Origin: Symsagittifera roscoffensis
Lineage: Eukaryota > Xenacoelomorpha > Acoela > Convolutidae
Direction of reading: 5' to 3'
Length of the DNA stretch: 64,000 nt
Assembly (NCBI RefSeq): GCF_963678635.1
Contig: NC_087065.1
Coordinates: 32,306,373 to 32,370,372 of the forward strand
Below the pieces are notes generated by a model that was given only the letters and a program-made list of their open reading frames with translations, searched no databases and was not told the origin of the DNA. Both the position numbers and the translations under genes were made by a program. This document shows, piece after piece, positions 30,507 to 42,741 of this stretch (position 1 is its first letter; each line of letters begins with the position of its first letter).

Positions 30507-30914
30507 TGAGTTAGGACCGAAGTGTAACTCATAGAGTAATTTCGGATAGGGTACACCGTCTGCTCGTCACGCTATCTTATTTTCGGCCGGATAGATTCGT
30601 GCAACTTCTTAGTCTAATACCGATCCTAATCTTACTCTTATACTATCTAGTCTCAGGTTGTTTAACTAGTCTCTGCTAGGCTCAATAGATCTAGGGTATA
30701 CTGGTTTATTGCGGCTGCTGAAGTGCTCGGGAGAGTCCAACTAATTTCTAAGTTAAATTCAAATCTCTCTGGTGCTGAAATTACAAGTAACTTCAGCACT
30801 TACAAATAAGTGGGTTGTTAGTTAGATGGATTGTGATTGGTTAATATTAAATACTTTACATTGGTAAAACATTTAATTTATCCAATCATAAAATATAGTT
30901 TAGATCAGGTTCCA
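30507..30914 (-). repeat. 5' LTR, 408 bp
   Basis: Same sequence as 11998-12405. It is bounded by TG..CA on the element strand and by the primer-binding site downstream. It includes the hairpin at 30772-30799 and the AATAAA at 30710-30705. CAAT-like motifs (GATTGG, CCAATC) lie in the first 90 bases and may form part of the promoter. Confidence 0.95.
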
Positions 30915-30918
30915 AAAG
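30915..30918. other. Target-site duplication AAAG, right
   Basis: Pairs with 11994-11997 at the other end of the element. Confidence 0.75.
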
Positions 30919-32012
30919 GCTTGCTCTAAATAGTTTTAACTTTTTCAATAAATCAAGATATCAAATAAAATTTAAATAAATCAAATATTAGATGCTGTTT
31001 GACAAAAAAACTTCTTTGGGAACCGATTTTCTACAAACCGTCTTCAACCGGTTCAATCGTCAAAAAAAATTTTTTAAAAAATCGTTTCACCGGTTGCATA
31101 GGTTGCTCGAATCAAAGTTTGATTCCCCGAGATGATTCAACTTATCGAACAATTCAACTTGAAAAAGTACTCGAAAGAACATCAGTTTTTGCAAACTGTT
31201 TTGAAGCTATCGAATAATTTAAGTTATTACAAACTATTGCATTTAAATTAAAGTTATCTAAATCGTTTTTCGACGTTTTTCATCTTAAGTACTTGAATTA
31301 CATCACAGTTTTTTTGATTTAAAATCTTCTCATAAATACGTTAAAATTTAAATGCTTTGTCATAAATACGTTAAAAATTTGCAAACTTTGAAAACTTTCA
31401 AATTTTTTGTCTTTTGAAAAACCCGTGAAAAAAAACAATGGTTTTCCAAGATCCGATACACAAAACTACAAAACATTCTGAAAACAAATGTGCTCAGAAA
31501 AAAATCATTCTGAAAACAAATGTGCTCAGAAAAAAAACATCCATGCTTCCAAAAAAACATCTATGCTCTCGATGCTTCCAATTTCAATCCGCTTCAAAAA
31601 AATGACGAAATTCTGTGTGCTTTTTTTCCATGTAAAGAAGAAAAAATATATATTTTTAAGTTCAACCGCTTTAAAAAACTGCCTGAGAAAACAATACGTT
31701 TTCCAAGACTCGGTTCGAGCTATCAACGTTTTGTCGTTTAAATAATTTTTCGTAAACCACAACAACGTTTCGCAAAGTTTTCCAAGCTCTCAAGCTACAT
31801 GAAATGTTTCAAAAAATCATCGCTTAAAAAACCTGTCAGAAAAAAGTCAAAACTTGCGAATCAATTTAATTATTTTTGATCGCAGCTTTCACCAGATTTT
31901 TTTATTATTATTTTCGCGAGCCAATTCAAGTACTCACAATTGGGAACAAGGGGGAATTTGTAAAATATGCGCGTTAAAACGATATATTTTAGAATTAGCG
32001 TGTAGGTATTAC
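30919..32012 (-). other. 5' part of the 26.7-kb dynein intron, unique AT-rich DNA
   Basis: No gene seen. A 25-base unit (ATTCTGAAAACAAATGTGCTCAG plus an A run) is present twice in a row near 31475-31530. Phrases such as TTGAAGCTATCG and GTTTCAAAAAATCATCGC resemble the repeat-rich DNA at 46160-47100 and 11330-11640, suggesting an old dispersed family. Confidence 0.55.
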
Positions 32013-32274
32013 CCCGAGTAGTGTAGAGGATGACTTGGTATGTGATCTGGTCAATAAGGTTGCGCACTCTCTCTTTGATGGAGTCCTCCGGAGTATTGGC
32101 ACCTGCATTGGCAGGCAGCGCCCTCTTGATGGCCATATCAAACACGACACTAAAAGCCTTGAGGCTGAACTGGTAAATGGGGTTGATCTTGTACAGATCG
32201 TTGAGGATGAAGTAGAGAAGGGAGGCTCTGGCTGCCGCGTGTCTGTAGTCCTCGCGAGCACTATTGATCATCAC
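32013..32274 (-). CDS. Axonemal dynein heavy chain, upstream exon (87 codons plus 1 nt)
   Basis: Minus-strand exon bounded by a TTGATTGGCAG acceptor (AG at 32276-32275) and a GTAATA donor (32012-32011). The translation shows dynein heavy chain landmarks between AAA5 and AAA6: NSAREDYRHAAARASLLYF, NDLYKINPIYQFSLKAF, and RVRNLIDQITYQV before the split glycine codon completed at 5303. It starts GTG ATG ATC; the GTG codes Val inside the protein and the following ATG is not a start. It is clearly richer in G+C than its surroundings. A short insert (NAGANTPEDS) relative to typical homologues lies before the KERV block. Wording of the motifs fits the outer-arm DNAH9/11/17-like group; the paralogue is uncertain. 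Confidence 0.95.
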
Positions 32275-32542
32275 CTGCCAATCAACAGAAGTTTTAACAG
32301 TCTACTTACTTCCTCTCGGAGATCAAATCGACAAACGGCACATGGCACAAACAAATCGGCAAACGAAAAAAAAATCGAGAAAATGCCGCCGGAAAAATCA
32401 AGATGGAAGTATTGTCTTCGCCTAACTTGAAAATGCCAGTTTTTGCAAACTATTTACCCTTAAAACTACAAAGTTTTACTCAGATATGAATGAGCAGTCC
32501 CAGTTATTAGCGGAAAAGCAGTTGTCGCGATGTGGTGCATAG
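32275..32542 (-). other. Start of the upstream dynein intron
   Basis: About 270 bases between the exon acceptor and the copy A LTR, with no exon or gene seen. From here to 64000 no further dynein exon is visible, so this intron exceeds 31.7 kb. Confidence 0.6.
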
Positions 32543-32854
32543 TAGAACCAGTTCTAAGCAAGTATTTATAAACCGATCATATTATTGATAAAACAAAATA
32601 TTACTAACTAACCAATCATAGTTCATAACTAACATTGACACTTTTTTGTAAGTGCTGAAATTACCTCTAGTTTCAGCACCAGAATAATTTGAATAAATCT
32701 TAGACTACAGTTGTTCTCCTTCCGGATAAACTCCAAGAGATAGGAGATGTAAGAGTTGCACGAATCTATCCGGCCGAAAATAAGATAGCGCGACGATCAA
32801 ACGGTGGACCTTATCTGAAATTAATCTATGGGTAAAGTACTCGTACATAACTCA
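32543..32854 (+). repeat. Decayed 5' LTR of copy A
   Basis: Starts TAGAACCAG (against TGGAACCTG) and ends ATAACTCA, followed by a primer-binding site. The block GCACGAATCTATCCGGCCGA is unchanged from the intact LTR, and the GTGCTGAA/TTCAGCAC hairpin is kept. About 100 bases shorter than the intact LTR through internal deletions. Opposite orientation to the intact element. Confidence 0.88.
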
Positions 32855-32928
32855 TCTGGTGCGATCAAAAGTCGTGAACAATACCTTAACAAACCTAGAT
32901 TTAGACTATTAGAATTAGAGTTAGACAA

Positions 32929-33147
32929 TTGCAAAACAGCAAAATGTTAGATGGAATAGACAATTTAATAGAAGTTTCAATAAACCTACGCCAAAATTTC
33001 AAACAATACAAGAAATACCAGGTAATGCACGAAGACCGAGTTCACGGCGACAAACAACGACTAAACGACGCAGCAAACTACTCTATGGTAGCACGGCGAA
33101 AACCGCAACAAACATTTGTGTTCAGAATACTTTACGCAGTAAATTAA
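32929..33147 (+). pseudogene. Copy A leader ORF
   Basis: Still an open frame of 72 codons. Aligns with the 77-aa leader ORF through MLDGIDNLIEVS near its start and the RRKPQQTFVFRIL end. One of the few frames still open in copy A, which may be chance or reflect its short length. Confidence 0.7.
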
Positions 33148-34139
33148 ATTTTCATTTTTTAACATAAAATTTCTTTGAAAAATACTTCTTCATAACTTAT
33201 TTGGTGCTTTATAACCTATTATTTAAAAAATAACGACCGAAAAAAAAGATTTTCATCTCGTTCTTTTCCAAATTTGCATTGAAATAAATTGAAAACTTTT
33301 GAAGAATTAAAATATTGGAGAAAAATTACAAAATTAGTTCGTAGAAAAGTTTAACGATAATTTATTAAGTTGAATACAAATTTCTTGCTTCTCAAGAAAT
33401 CACTTTCTGTTCATCCCCGATTCATCACCCAAAACATAACCAAAAATTTTCCAAAAAACTAAAATCATTTAAATTTTAGCACTTTTCCTTAACCTGGATT
33501 TTAAAATTAATTATTATCAAGGCTTATCCTCGCTTTCAATAAATCACGTTTTATTTCAAAAACAGATCACCAAGGCTATCCTTGGATCTTTAAATTAACT
33601 TAATTCTATCTCATTTAATTGTTCTGATCATCAAGGCTGAATCAATCAGAACAACTTTGTTTTCCCCACTTCACAATTTGAATTGTCTGACGAACTCAAA
33701 TGTCGATTCACTCTCCAACCCTTAAAATGACCGAGAACTAACAAGTTTTTTTTGAAAACTAACTAGTTTAATTACGACAAAACTTGAAGAGCTTCGGTTA
33801 CTCATCCTTCAGTTGAACCCTTCCTCTTAGATGACCCACGCTAAACCATTAACAATTAATAACTTCTGTAATAGTATCTAACGATCTACTTGTGTTCTAA
33901 ATATACCTGAACCTTATGGATTGGTTTACTATTCTTCTACCCTTGATCACAAATGAAACCGTTAGGTAATATTAAGCAAGCCCATGATATAATAAAACAT
34001 AACTAAGAAAAAGGAAAAATCAATCTCACGAACAAATCTACTCTCTCTTCATTCCATCAACCACGACAAATTATGCCCTATGTTAAGATAACTACAAAAA
34101 AATGTAGCAGTAAACAATCAATCATAATACATAATTTTC
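33148..34139 (+). other. Copy A leader remnant
   Basis: Noncoding; retains the leader hairpin family (units near 33517, 33566 and 33627) and CTCTCCAACCCTT/TCTACCCTTGATC-type modules (near 33710 and 33935) seen in the intact leader. Confidence 0.65.
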
Positions 34140-34510
34140 TAACTAAAAACAAAAGTTATGATCTTGAAATCACACCGCATAGACAAACAATAGGTTAGAT
34201 CTGGTCAAAAAGACAAGCACGAAAAAAAACAATGATAGCTAGAATAAAACAAATTATCAAAAAAAAAAACGATTTTAAAAAACATTTAACGCAGTTTCAG
34301 ATTCAGATACGAAAACAATGCAAAAACAAACATTCAATGAATAAGATTAACCCGATAGAACACCAAAAATATTTTTCTGACTCGGAATCTACATCACCAT
34401 TATCAAATAAAAGTAAACGCAGAAATAAAAAAAACAATACAAAAACAAACCAGTACGAATGTATGATTGGAATCAACAAATGAGACACACTGAAAGTTAC
34501 ACATTGACAA
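34140..34510 (+). pseudogene. Copy A basic ORF, broken
   Basis: Homologue of the 155-aa ORF with at least two nonsense codons. Kept features are the ITPHRQTIG start, a Lys-rich middle, YFSDSESTS and the final basic patch. The open piece 34232-34483 is the best preserved part. Confidence 0.75.
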
Positions 34511-37500
34511 TTTTAAGGTACAAAAAATGACCGATTAGGGAAAAAAATTGACGATAACTCAAAACGTTCCCCCGATAATATTCCACAAAGTGATCTCGCT
34601 CGAAGACAAGTACAATGTTGTCACAACTTAAACGTAAACTTTTTCGAAAAAGGAAGAAGTTCATGCAAACAGGAGTTTCCTGAAATCAAGATAAAAAGAC
34701 AAATTCTCGATCACTCTCGTAAAGGCAATTGTAATACTAAATCATAAAACGTAATTGTTTCTATGGAAATCCTACCAGCACAACCAAACCAATCTATACA
34801 TCAAATACAACCAGACGACATAGATATAGAACTTTGAAAAGTTTCCACAAAATACATCAAAAAATACAACATCAAATTTCACAGAGAGTAATATTCAATC
34901 TTTATAAACTATTTTTTTCTCTTATTTATGGTTATGTATCTATATTAGAAATGAAAAAAAAAAACAAAACGAAACACCACTTCAAATATCGCGACGCTAA
35001 ACTGTTAGACAAGAATTTTATCTTTCTCAAAATTCTTAGTTACAATCCGTGAAAACCTCGCTAGTACTGATATATCACAAAATGTGAAACATGATCTCCA
35101 ACGAAAAATAGCATAGATTAAAACTGATTTTCTTTGTTCACAATTTTGATTTCTTTTCAACACCAAGAAATTGTTTTCGACCACAAAGTACGGACAATGA
35201 AATTACTCTAGCAGACCAAACAAATTAATTTAGAACCCTGATTGGTCTCATCTTTCATTTATTAATAGAACAACCGATATATCAAATGCAGTAATTTACA
35301 CTATTTCTGTACATACATGAAAGTATGTAAAAATAACTCCACCTAATTTTTGATGCTACACCTTTGAGTTATAACGCAAGGTTCACTGATAGAACAGGAA
35401 ATAACAGCTTGAAGTCCACATTCATCAACACACAAGAAAACCTAACGGAACAAGAAATCTTACACAACAAGACATTCAAACCCCATCACATTTTGATCAT
35501 GAGGAAATAGTTGAAACAAGGCGGACAACAACACAAGTTAGCAATTGTTCCACTCGTCCTACAATTACCACCCCACATAATAAAAAATACTGCAATTCCA
35601 CAGACAGCTATACAACCAACAATAAAACCATCTATTGCCCCAAATTTTTCTAAAATGGATTACCAAACTTATGGACCAGCAATGAAAACGCGACAAACAA
35701 ATAAACAAAAATTTTCAAAAAGAAACAATTTTTCAGACCATAACTACAATTTTTTGCGAAAAACAAGATAACAAAAACCTCCTTTATAAGTAGTCAAAAA
35801 CAAACACAATCACAAGGTTACAACCAGCAGATACCCCAATAAGCCGCTCACTCAGTTTTTTTCAATGACCAACAACGACTTACAACAGATCGTAGCAAAA
35901 ATTCTCAATTTTTTCAACATAAAAAAAAAGATCATTAATAGAAAATGTACGAGAATTCAATCACAAGATTCAGAAGTTAAAGAATATTTTAACCAATGCC
36001 AACAATTTTTTAATAATAACCCCTAAAAAAATAATTGGAATATGAATCATTCAGACCCTATCTATCAACCGGATGTTTTTGAACCTTATAAACGAAGTGA
36101 ACAAACACGACAATCAAGACAAACTTCAGTTTCATACAATCATAATTTCCAATCACAAAACCCTATAAGTACACAAAAATACCAACCAAATCAGATGCAA
36201 AATGAAATCAAATTACCATATTATTTACAACAAGAAGAAATAAAAAAACAAACTCACAAATTTTTCACAATTAAAGAATGCAGCAGAATCACTCCAAATG
36301 ACTATTAATCCATAGCTCATGGGTAATTTATCATTATCGTCCAATAAACCACTAATGATTTTTACAGGAACTGATCCTGAATACCCAGTAGGAGAATATT
36401 TAAACGCAGTCACGGTTAACTTAATTTTAAATATAGGACCTAAACCAGTGAATACCCCAATACATCAAAATTGGATACTTTGACTAGCTCTATTTGAAAC
36501 CACATTTAATGGCACAACCCAAAACTGGTTTTCAGTTTTACCAATTTACATTAAAGAAGATTGGAAAAGACCTACACAAGACATTTCAAAATTATTCGAT
36601 TCTGAAAGAAATAAACAACAACAAAGAATACTATTGCAATGAAAATGAAACACTAGTAGTAACTCTACGCGTAGAACTAAAACACTAGTCCTATTTCCAT
36701 AATACGCATGGATACAAAAACACGAAAATGACAGAAGTCTTTGATAGAAATCGAAAATGACGGAACGATGACTCTAACCAAACACTTATGTAAATTAGCA
36801 AAAAAATAAGAGAGCATCACATCCATCATCAAATTGAGAACCCGACATAGATTCCTGAAAATTAGTAGAGAATTTAGAACAAGCTGGAATCACTATGAAA
36901 TTAGAAGAAACAGAAATTTTGAAAAAACAGTATGTAAACAATATTCGAACAACAGCTTCACAAAAAAAACAATATTCATGACTCTGACAATGAAATAGTT
37001 AAAAAAGTTAGTCAAATATTAAATGTCTACGAAAAAACCCAAACTTTTAAGGTAAACCATCACTCAAAAATTAGTGCAATTATTGTCGTAGATATGGACA
37101 TAGCTTTGCTGAATGCAGGTAAAAACAACAGGGTAATCAAAACAAACCACAGAATCATAGAGAGCCAAATAAATCTTTTTACCGATATCTGAAAAGAGAA
37201 CGAAGTCTACCAAACAAATCTATTCGCAGTAACTCTAGTTCAAAAAGCACTTCCAGTTATCTACAGTATTTACCGACAAAAACCATCTTAACGAAATAAT
37301 TTTCGAGGAAGATCTCCACAAAGCAGAAATTCACAAAATTTTTCACAAATTTGATACAGCAGATCGAGTAGTCAACTAATATCGCAATCTTTACCCAAGA
37401 TCGAAATCCATCAGAAGTGAGTACTCAATTTATAACAGAAATCGTTCCTAGTTAAACTCTCGGAAGAGATACTGTTAAAATGACCATTCCAGAAATTCCT

Positions 37501-38520
37501 CAATTAATAGGAACCGAAATTACTCAAACAATAGAAATAGACATTATTCTTATAACAGACCACAAAACTATTCAAATTTTTAGACCAAGTTACAACAATA
37601 ACAATATTAGATCACGAGATAACTCCACGAATCAAAACAAAAACTATCCAAACAGACAAAGAAACTAATCTCAGTCACCACACAGAAATAGCACCTAATA
37701 TATGAACTCAAAACAAAACTACAAAAATAGTACGCCTAAGCATCAAAGACAAAATTATCAATTACAATCAACCGAACAAACTAATCACACCCTCCCGGTA
37801 TTGACAATACAGAAATTTAGGAAACAACAAATGACGAAAGCGAACCAGAAAATACGCTTTCAAAAAACATGCTTCATTCACTTACGAATACGAAACTTCA
37901 ATTCATTCGAAAAACTACCAAAACAATAAAAGCGTTACCTATTTTTAAAAGACAAAAAATAGTCAAAAAAGAACAGATTATACCCCACAAGTTATTGAGG
38001 AAAGTTCGAATATAAACATTAGATGTAAATAAAATCCGACAAACAAGATTTAAACACAAGAAGAAAAAAATTTGGACAATTCCCCTTTTCTTAGAAAGGC
38101 CAATAAGTAAAAATTTTCAACCACCAGACCTCAAAATTGATTTCATTAGTGACTCAGGAGAAGAAATAAACATTATAAACATCCCCACTGGAATGAAATA
38201 CAAACTCTACATCCAAAACTGCCCCCATAAAAAATCATGTAATTTAGCCACAGCACAAAAGTTAAGTCTGAAGAAAATACGGAAAAATTCAATTATATCA
38301 TGTCCCAACCCGGACAAAGGAACAAAACGAGCTTCTAAACAAACCTTCAAACAAAAATTCCATATCAAAGATATAAAACAAAAAAACGTTGAAACACCGT
38401 TTATCACAAAATATAATGCCACCATTAATATTTTAAATGGTAAATTACATGTGAAAGATAAATATACAAGAACAAACACTATATCCCTAAGATTCTTTTA
38501 AAGATTTATTATACAATCTT
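34511..38520 (+). pseudogene. gag: Copy A gag-protease, broken
   Basis: Fragments in shifting frames follow the intact Gag in order: an IKIKRQILDH block near 34690, FSLIYGYVSILE near 34915, QMQNEIKLPYYLQQ near 36195, the capsid region near 36370-36660, an unbroken CCHC knuckle (CNYCRRYGHSFAEC) near 37075-37118, a shortened Asn/Tyr-rich tract, then a protease with a changed active site (ISDSGEEINIIN near 38140). At the codon matching the TAA of the intact copy this one has CAA (near 38378). Many stops and frameshifts make it non-functional. Confidence 0.85.
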
Positions 38521-38589
38521 TTTTTTTCATATTTTTAACCCAAAAGCAATCACGAACGCAAACACTTGAAACCCTTGCGGGAAATGTAA

Positions 38590-41500
38590 ATAACTAATAT
38601 AATGTTGAGCAAAATAAACAACAACTCCCTCCGTCTGACCTTGGAATTAAACCAATCCATAAGTTTGTTAAAGTAACAATCTCATCTATCAAATATACAA
38701 AAAATACAATTTCAGACAAAATTTCTTTGCACGTATACAACAACTCACCGTACAAAACTACATTACCACTAGGATTTCTAGGATATTGTGAATTAAATGC
38801 AACAAGTAATCGGACACAAAAAGCATTAATTTTTTAATTAATTTTTTAAAACTACAAGAAATTTGTCTATCGACAATTTTTATTGAAGAAAAGTCCTTTA
38901 TTAATAAACAAAAACTCTAATTGAAACATATAATATTTCATAAGGACACCTTATCTTAGTCCAACAATTCAAGTTTCAAAATACACAAAGGAACAAAAAA
39001 ACTCAAACTACGTTCAGTTTCCAACAATCTCAAAATAACCAACGAAAAATTGAACAATTAGCAGAACTATTATTAAAATTTCCAAATGCTTATACCACAT
39101 CTAAACTTGATGTTGGAAAAATAAACTTAACACTGCAACTACTTTTTGAACCTGATTCAGTTTTTAAAAAGCAAAGAGCAAGTAAAATACTAGTTCACCT
39201 TCAAGACAAAATGCATAGATTACCAGATATTCTGAAACAATATGAAATAAAATCACCAGTAAACGAAGAAGAAAAAACCAAAAACAACTTGCCTCATAAA
39301 CCCTGTTATTATTCTCGCTACGGGTGAATCACTAAAAAATATCCTAGAAGCAAGATATCTCAACTCACTAAATGATAAATCTTAATGTAATTAGCCTTTA
39401 GAAATAGTCCTTATAAAACGTATTAAGATAAACGGACAATAGTTTACAACAGCTGACATGAACAGCGCATATAATCAAAGGCCATTAGACGAATAATCAC
39501 GACGCCTAACACAATTCGCTACTGGAAACCAGAAATATGAACTCAATAAACTTTTGAATGGAATTTCAATAGGACCAGCAGCTTTTTCAGCCTTCATTAG
39601 CAAAACTTTCCAAACACTCAGTCCTAATAAAATGTCATAACATATTTAGACGATGTTTTCATGCAGTCACAAAAAGAAAACCTGAAAAGTTTAAGATATC
39701 TGATAAATTTCTTGCTGAAAGAAAATATGAAATCAGCCCCAGATATATCACACTTTTTTCTCACTCTTCTTATCATCATTGGACATATTATTGAAGGAAA
39801 CACAATTAGTCCATTAAAATTGCGCATAGATGCTATACTTAAACTTCAAACTCCATCAAAATTTGTCAATAAAAGGCAAATATATCTAAGACCATTTGAT
39901 AAAACTCTTCGACAAAAAAAATCATCTTTAAATGGATATTAAAATATTTTGAGGAAATAAAAACTCTCCTCAATGAACAAAAATCAAACACGGTCCCAGA
40001 TCCAGATCAACCAGTTTTTGCTATGTGTGACGCCTCCGAATGGGTGCAGCACTAATACATTCACAGAATGGTTTAAACAAAATGAACCTTATCTCAGCGA
40101 AATCAAGACTATTCACACAAGCCGAAATTAGAGTCTCTTCACTTCTGAGAGAATGTACAGCTATAACGAATACGCTCACAGAATATGAATTTTTATTCCT
40201 TGGATCAAAACATCCAACAGTTTTAATTACAGATCACAAATCTATGATTTTCCTATTTACACATAAGTCTAATCCACATTATATAGTTTTAAGATTTCAA
40301 CTTATCTTAATGAAATTTCATATATTTTACAAATTTACATACAATTTGGACAGCAGGAAAAAAGTTTGCATTGCCATAAACTCTTAGTCGAAACACACCA
40401 CCTGAACTGAGAACAAAGAAAACAACGGTAGAAGCAGCACAAAAAATAAAATTTGTTCCGTGCAAAAGACAAAGATCGCCACAATTAGAATGCAAATGGG
40501 CAGTGAAAACCGACCTCGATATTGCAAAAATGAATAAAATAAAAAAAAATTTCCATTATACCTTGCCTAGATAATCATTTCGTAGTTGATCTATAAGAAC
40601 AATCTACATTTAAACCGATACCATATTCATCATGGATCAAAAACATTACACAACAAAAACCACCTAGACAAAAACTAAATAGGAAAAATTTTTTCCCTCT
40701 AATCGAAAAGTAAGATTAAACTGATAATAACATTTCAACAAGACCCCCTGATTTAAAATCAAAATACACTATAAATAATGTTTTTAACCTACAAGACCCT
40801 TCAGACAAAATACATTTTAAAAACTGCAATTGAAAATTTCTGTCTACGAGCTACAGAAAAAATAACACTAGAGTTATAACAAAAAAAATATTGACCCTAT
40901 AGTTCGACAACTTAAACCCTGACACAAATATATAACAAAAGCTATAAAAGCAGATATCACAATTTTAAGAAATAAAACACTCCTTTGATATTTCCAAAAA
41001 TTGAATCATACAACAATAAATAGGAAAAATGATGTTCTCGAATACCAAACCTCCGAAAAAAAAAGTACCCTGTCTACCGTTAAGTATGATGCTCATTGCA
41101 TTTCACGTCTCGCTTTTCCTAAGTACGAAAGGACATGCAGGATCAGAAAAAGTTTCTCAAACTTTATTCAGAACTTTTACTTTCCAAATGCACCAATTTG
41201 GAATAAAAATTATTAAGAATTCCATTACAGGTTGATTACATAAGCAGTATCCATACCAAAAACAATTGGCAGGAAAACAAGACTTTAAAGGACAAAGTTT
41301 ATATTTTATTCACATAATCTCATTTGATAAAAAGTCACAATATCACCCTCCTCAGAAGGAAATTCTTGCTTAATGCTGATAGTTGATGCATTTACCCACT
41401 ACGTAGTACTCAATCCAGTACCTCATTGTAATGCCTATTATGCATACACAACACCCTACGAGCATTGGATAGCTAAATATGGATGAACCCTTGTGGAGAA

Positions 41501-41620
41501 TCCTTGTTACAGACAACGGCACTGAAATTTTAAATAATCAACTCATCACAATATGCCATCTTTAAAACCTTAAGCACAAGCCCCAAACATCTCATGCCTT
41601 ATTCATAAAAAAGAAAAAAA
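38590..41620 (+). pseudogene. pol: Copy A pol, broken
   Basis: Decayed RT, RNase H and integrase. YLDDVF is still readable near 39645, RNase H CDAS near 40027 and FTQAEIR near 40112, the integrase GHAGSEK near 41133 and TDNGTE near 41510. The homology stops after the SHA that precedes the catalytic Glu region, so the last part of integrase and the pol-env gap are deleted. Numerous stops and frameshifts. Confidence 0.87.
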
Positions 41621-41629
41621 TCAACTATT

Positions 41630-42741
41630 TCAAAATTTCTAATCAACAACCAACACAAAAAGCCCCACCAATTGAGACCCACAAACAACACCAACCTCTA
41701 GTCAAACAAGTCAACCCCAATCATCTACACGCATTTGATTTCAAGAAACCTCCTATACATTCGAAGAAAGACACGCATCAATATAGGCGCACTCCTAGGC
41801 GAACCACAAAATGAACCAACATATAACATCTGCCCTTCCCTCCAACAAGATCCTAAAAGAACCAGACATCCAAGCCAAAACTAAAATCAATCATCTACAA
41901 AAGAAAGAAAAAATATCCATCCCGAAGAAAAAGGAACTTTTTTGCAACACCCAGAGTTCATTTTAGCATACCCTCATCACCATCTCCCATTTCTTTGGTT
42001 CTTTCTAGTGATACAATTTAAAGTACTCCCCATATCTACAAAAAACTTCACAACAAATTATTCCCAATATTCCATCGGATTTCTTAGGATCAACCCCAAC
42101 TATGAAAGTGTTTTTAATACCCCCACCCCCCACTTCATCACAACGTCTTCCACATTGGATTACATATTCATTCACTCAAGGTGAACAAAATTTGGTAATT
42201 GACCCTGTATGTATCTCATCAGACACTTCTCTATCACTATCAGAAACCCTATTTCTACCTTCAACCCCATCAACAATAAGTCGAACGCCAACCACTACAT
42301 TTGCTCTAAGTTTCCCTACAAATTTAGACGATAGGTATCGATAAGTTCTAGCCACAAAAATACCTCTACGATTAGATGGGAATAGATTCGTAGCACCCCT
42401 CCCCTATTGGTCAATATCTTGATACTAACAGATTACAAAATTGGGCACTAAATCGATTACAATATAGACACGACATCTACAAAGACATACAAGAACATAA
42501 TACACCGATCCATTCACAAAACAATCTAACACCGAAAGTTGAGGTAGCAGTGAAACTAAATAATTTAGTTAACCGACCACTACCTCTAGCCCAGCCAAAC
42601 ATAACAGCTAAATCTTTATATCCCCCATTTATCACAACCGAACTTATCTATAAATACGATATATATACAAAAGAGAAACTCGAATTTAAAACATACTACA
42701 ATCCATACTCATTTCTATATTACACATGTATCTTTTCATAG
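41630..42741 (+). pseudogene. Copy A remnant of the ATG-less pre-env ORF
   Basis: Runs directly on from truncated pol. Readable pieces in shifting frames match the intact pre-env ORF: a Gln/Pro-rich beginning, SYTFEERHA near 41755, LPHWITYSFTQGE near 42150, SLPSTPS-like and LDDRYR near 42330, and PNITAKSLYPPFITTELIYKYD near 42595-42660. This independent copy is the main evidence that the ORF is real. Confidence 0.8.

Larger units (their letters stand above)
11998..30914 (-). mobile_element. Full-length env-bearing Ty3/gypsy-type LTR element, 18.9 kb
   Basis: A complete element on the minus strand: 408-bp LTRs at both ends that I read as identical, TG..CA termini, AAAG target duplication and a primer-binding site next to the 5' LTR. 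In transcription order it carries a leader ORF, a basic ORF, Gag with a CCHC knuckle, protease, RT, RNase H, integrase with a GPY/F-type tail, two small membrane ORFs, an ATG-less ORF, Env and a 601-aa ORF. The order RT-RNase H-integrase with a GPY-type C-terminus places it in Ty3/gypsy. At 18.9 kb it is about twice the usual size of env-bearing gypsy elements (established family range); extra ORFs and long noncoding leader and tail account for this. Giant LTR elements are known from some flatworms, but I cannot link this one to them. Identical LTRs imply recent insertion, yet pol holds two nonsense codons, so this copy may need help to move. Older relatives fill 32543-57236. Confidence 0.93.
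5304..32012 (-). other. 26.7-kb dynein intron (phase 1)
   Basis: The donor GTAATA begins at 32012 directly after an exon ending ..ACT CGG G. The acceptor TTTTCAG ends at 5304. Both sites are canonical and the joined codon gives the glycine expected in dynein heavy chains. The intron contains the full 18.9-kb LTR element in the same orientation as the host gene, a MITE and several old tandem duplications. LTR polyadenylation signals on the sense strand could in principle truncate the host transcript. Confidence 0.9.
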
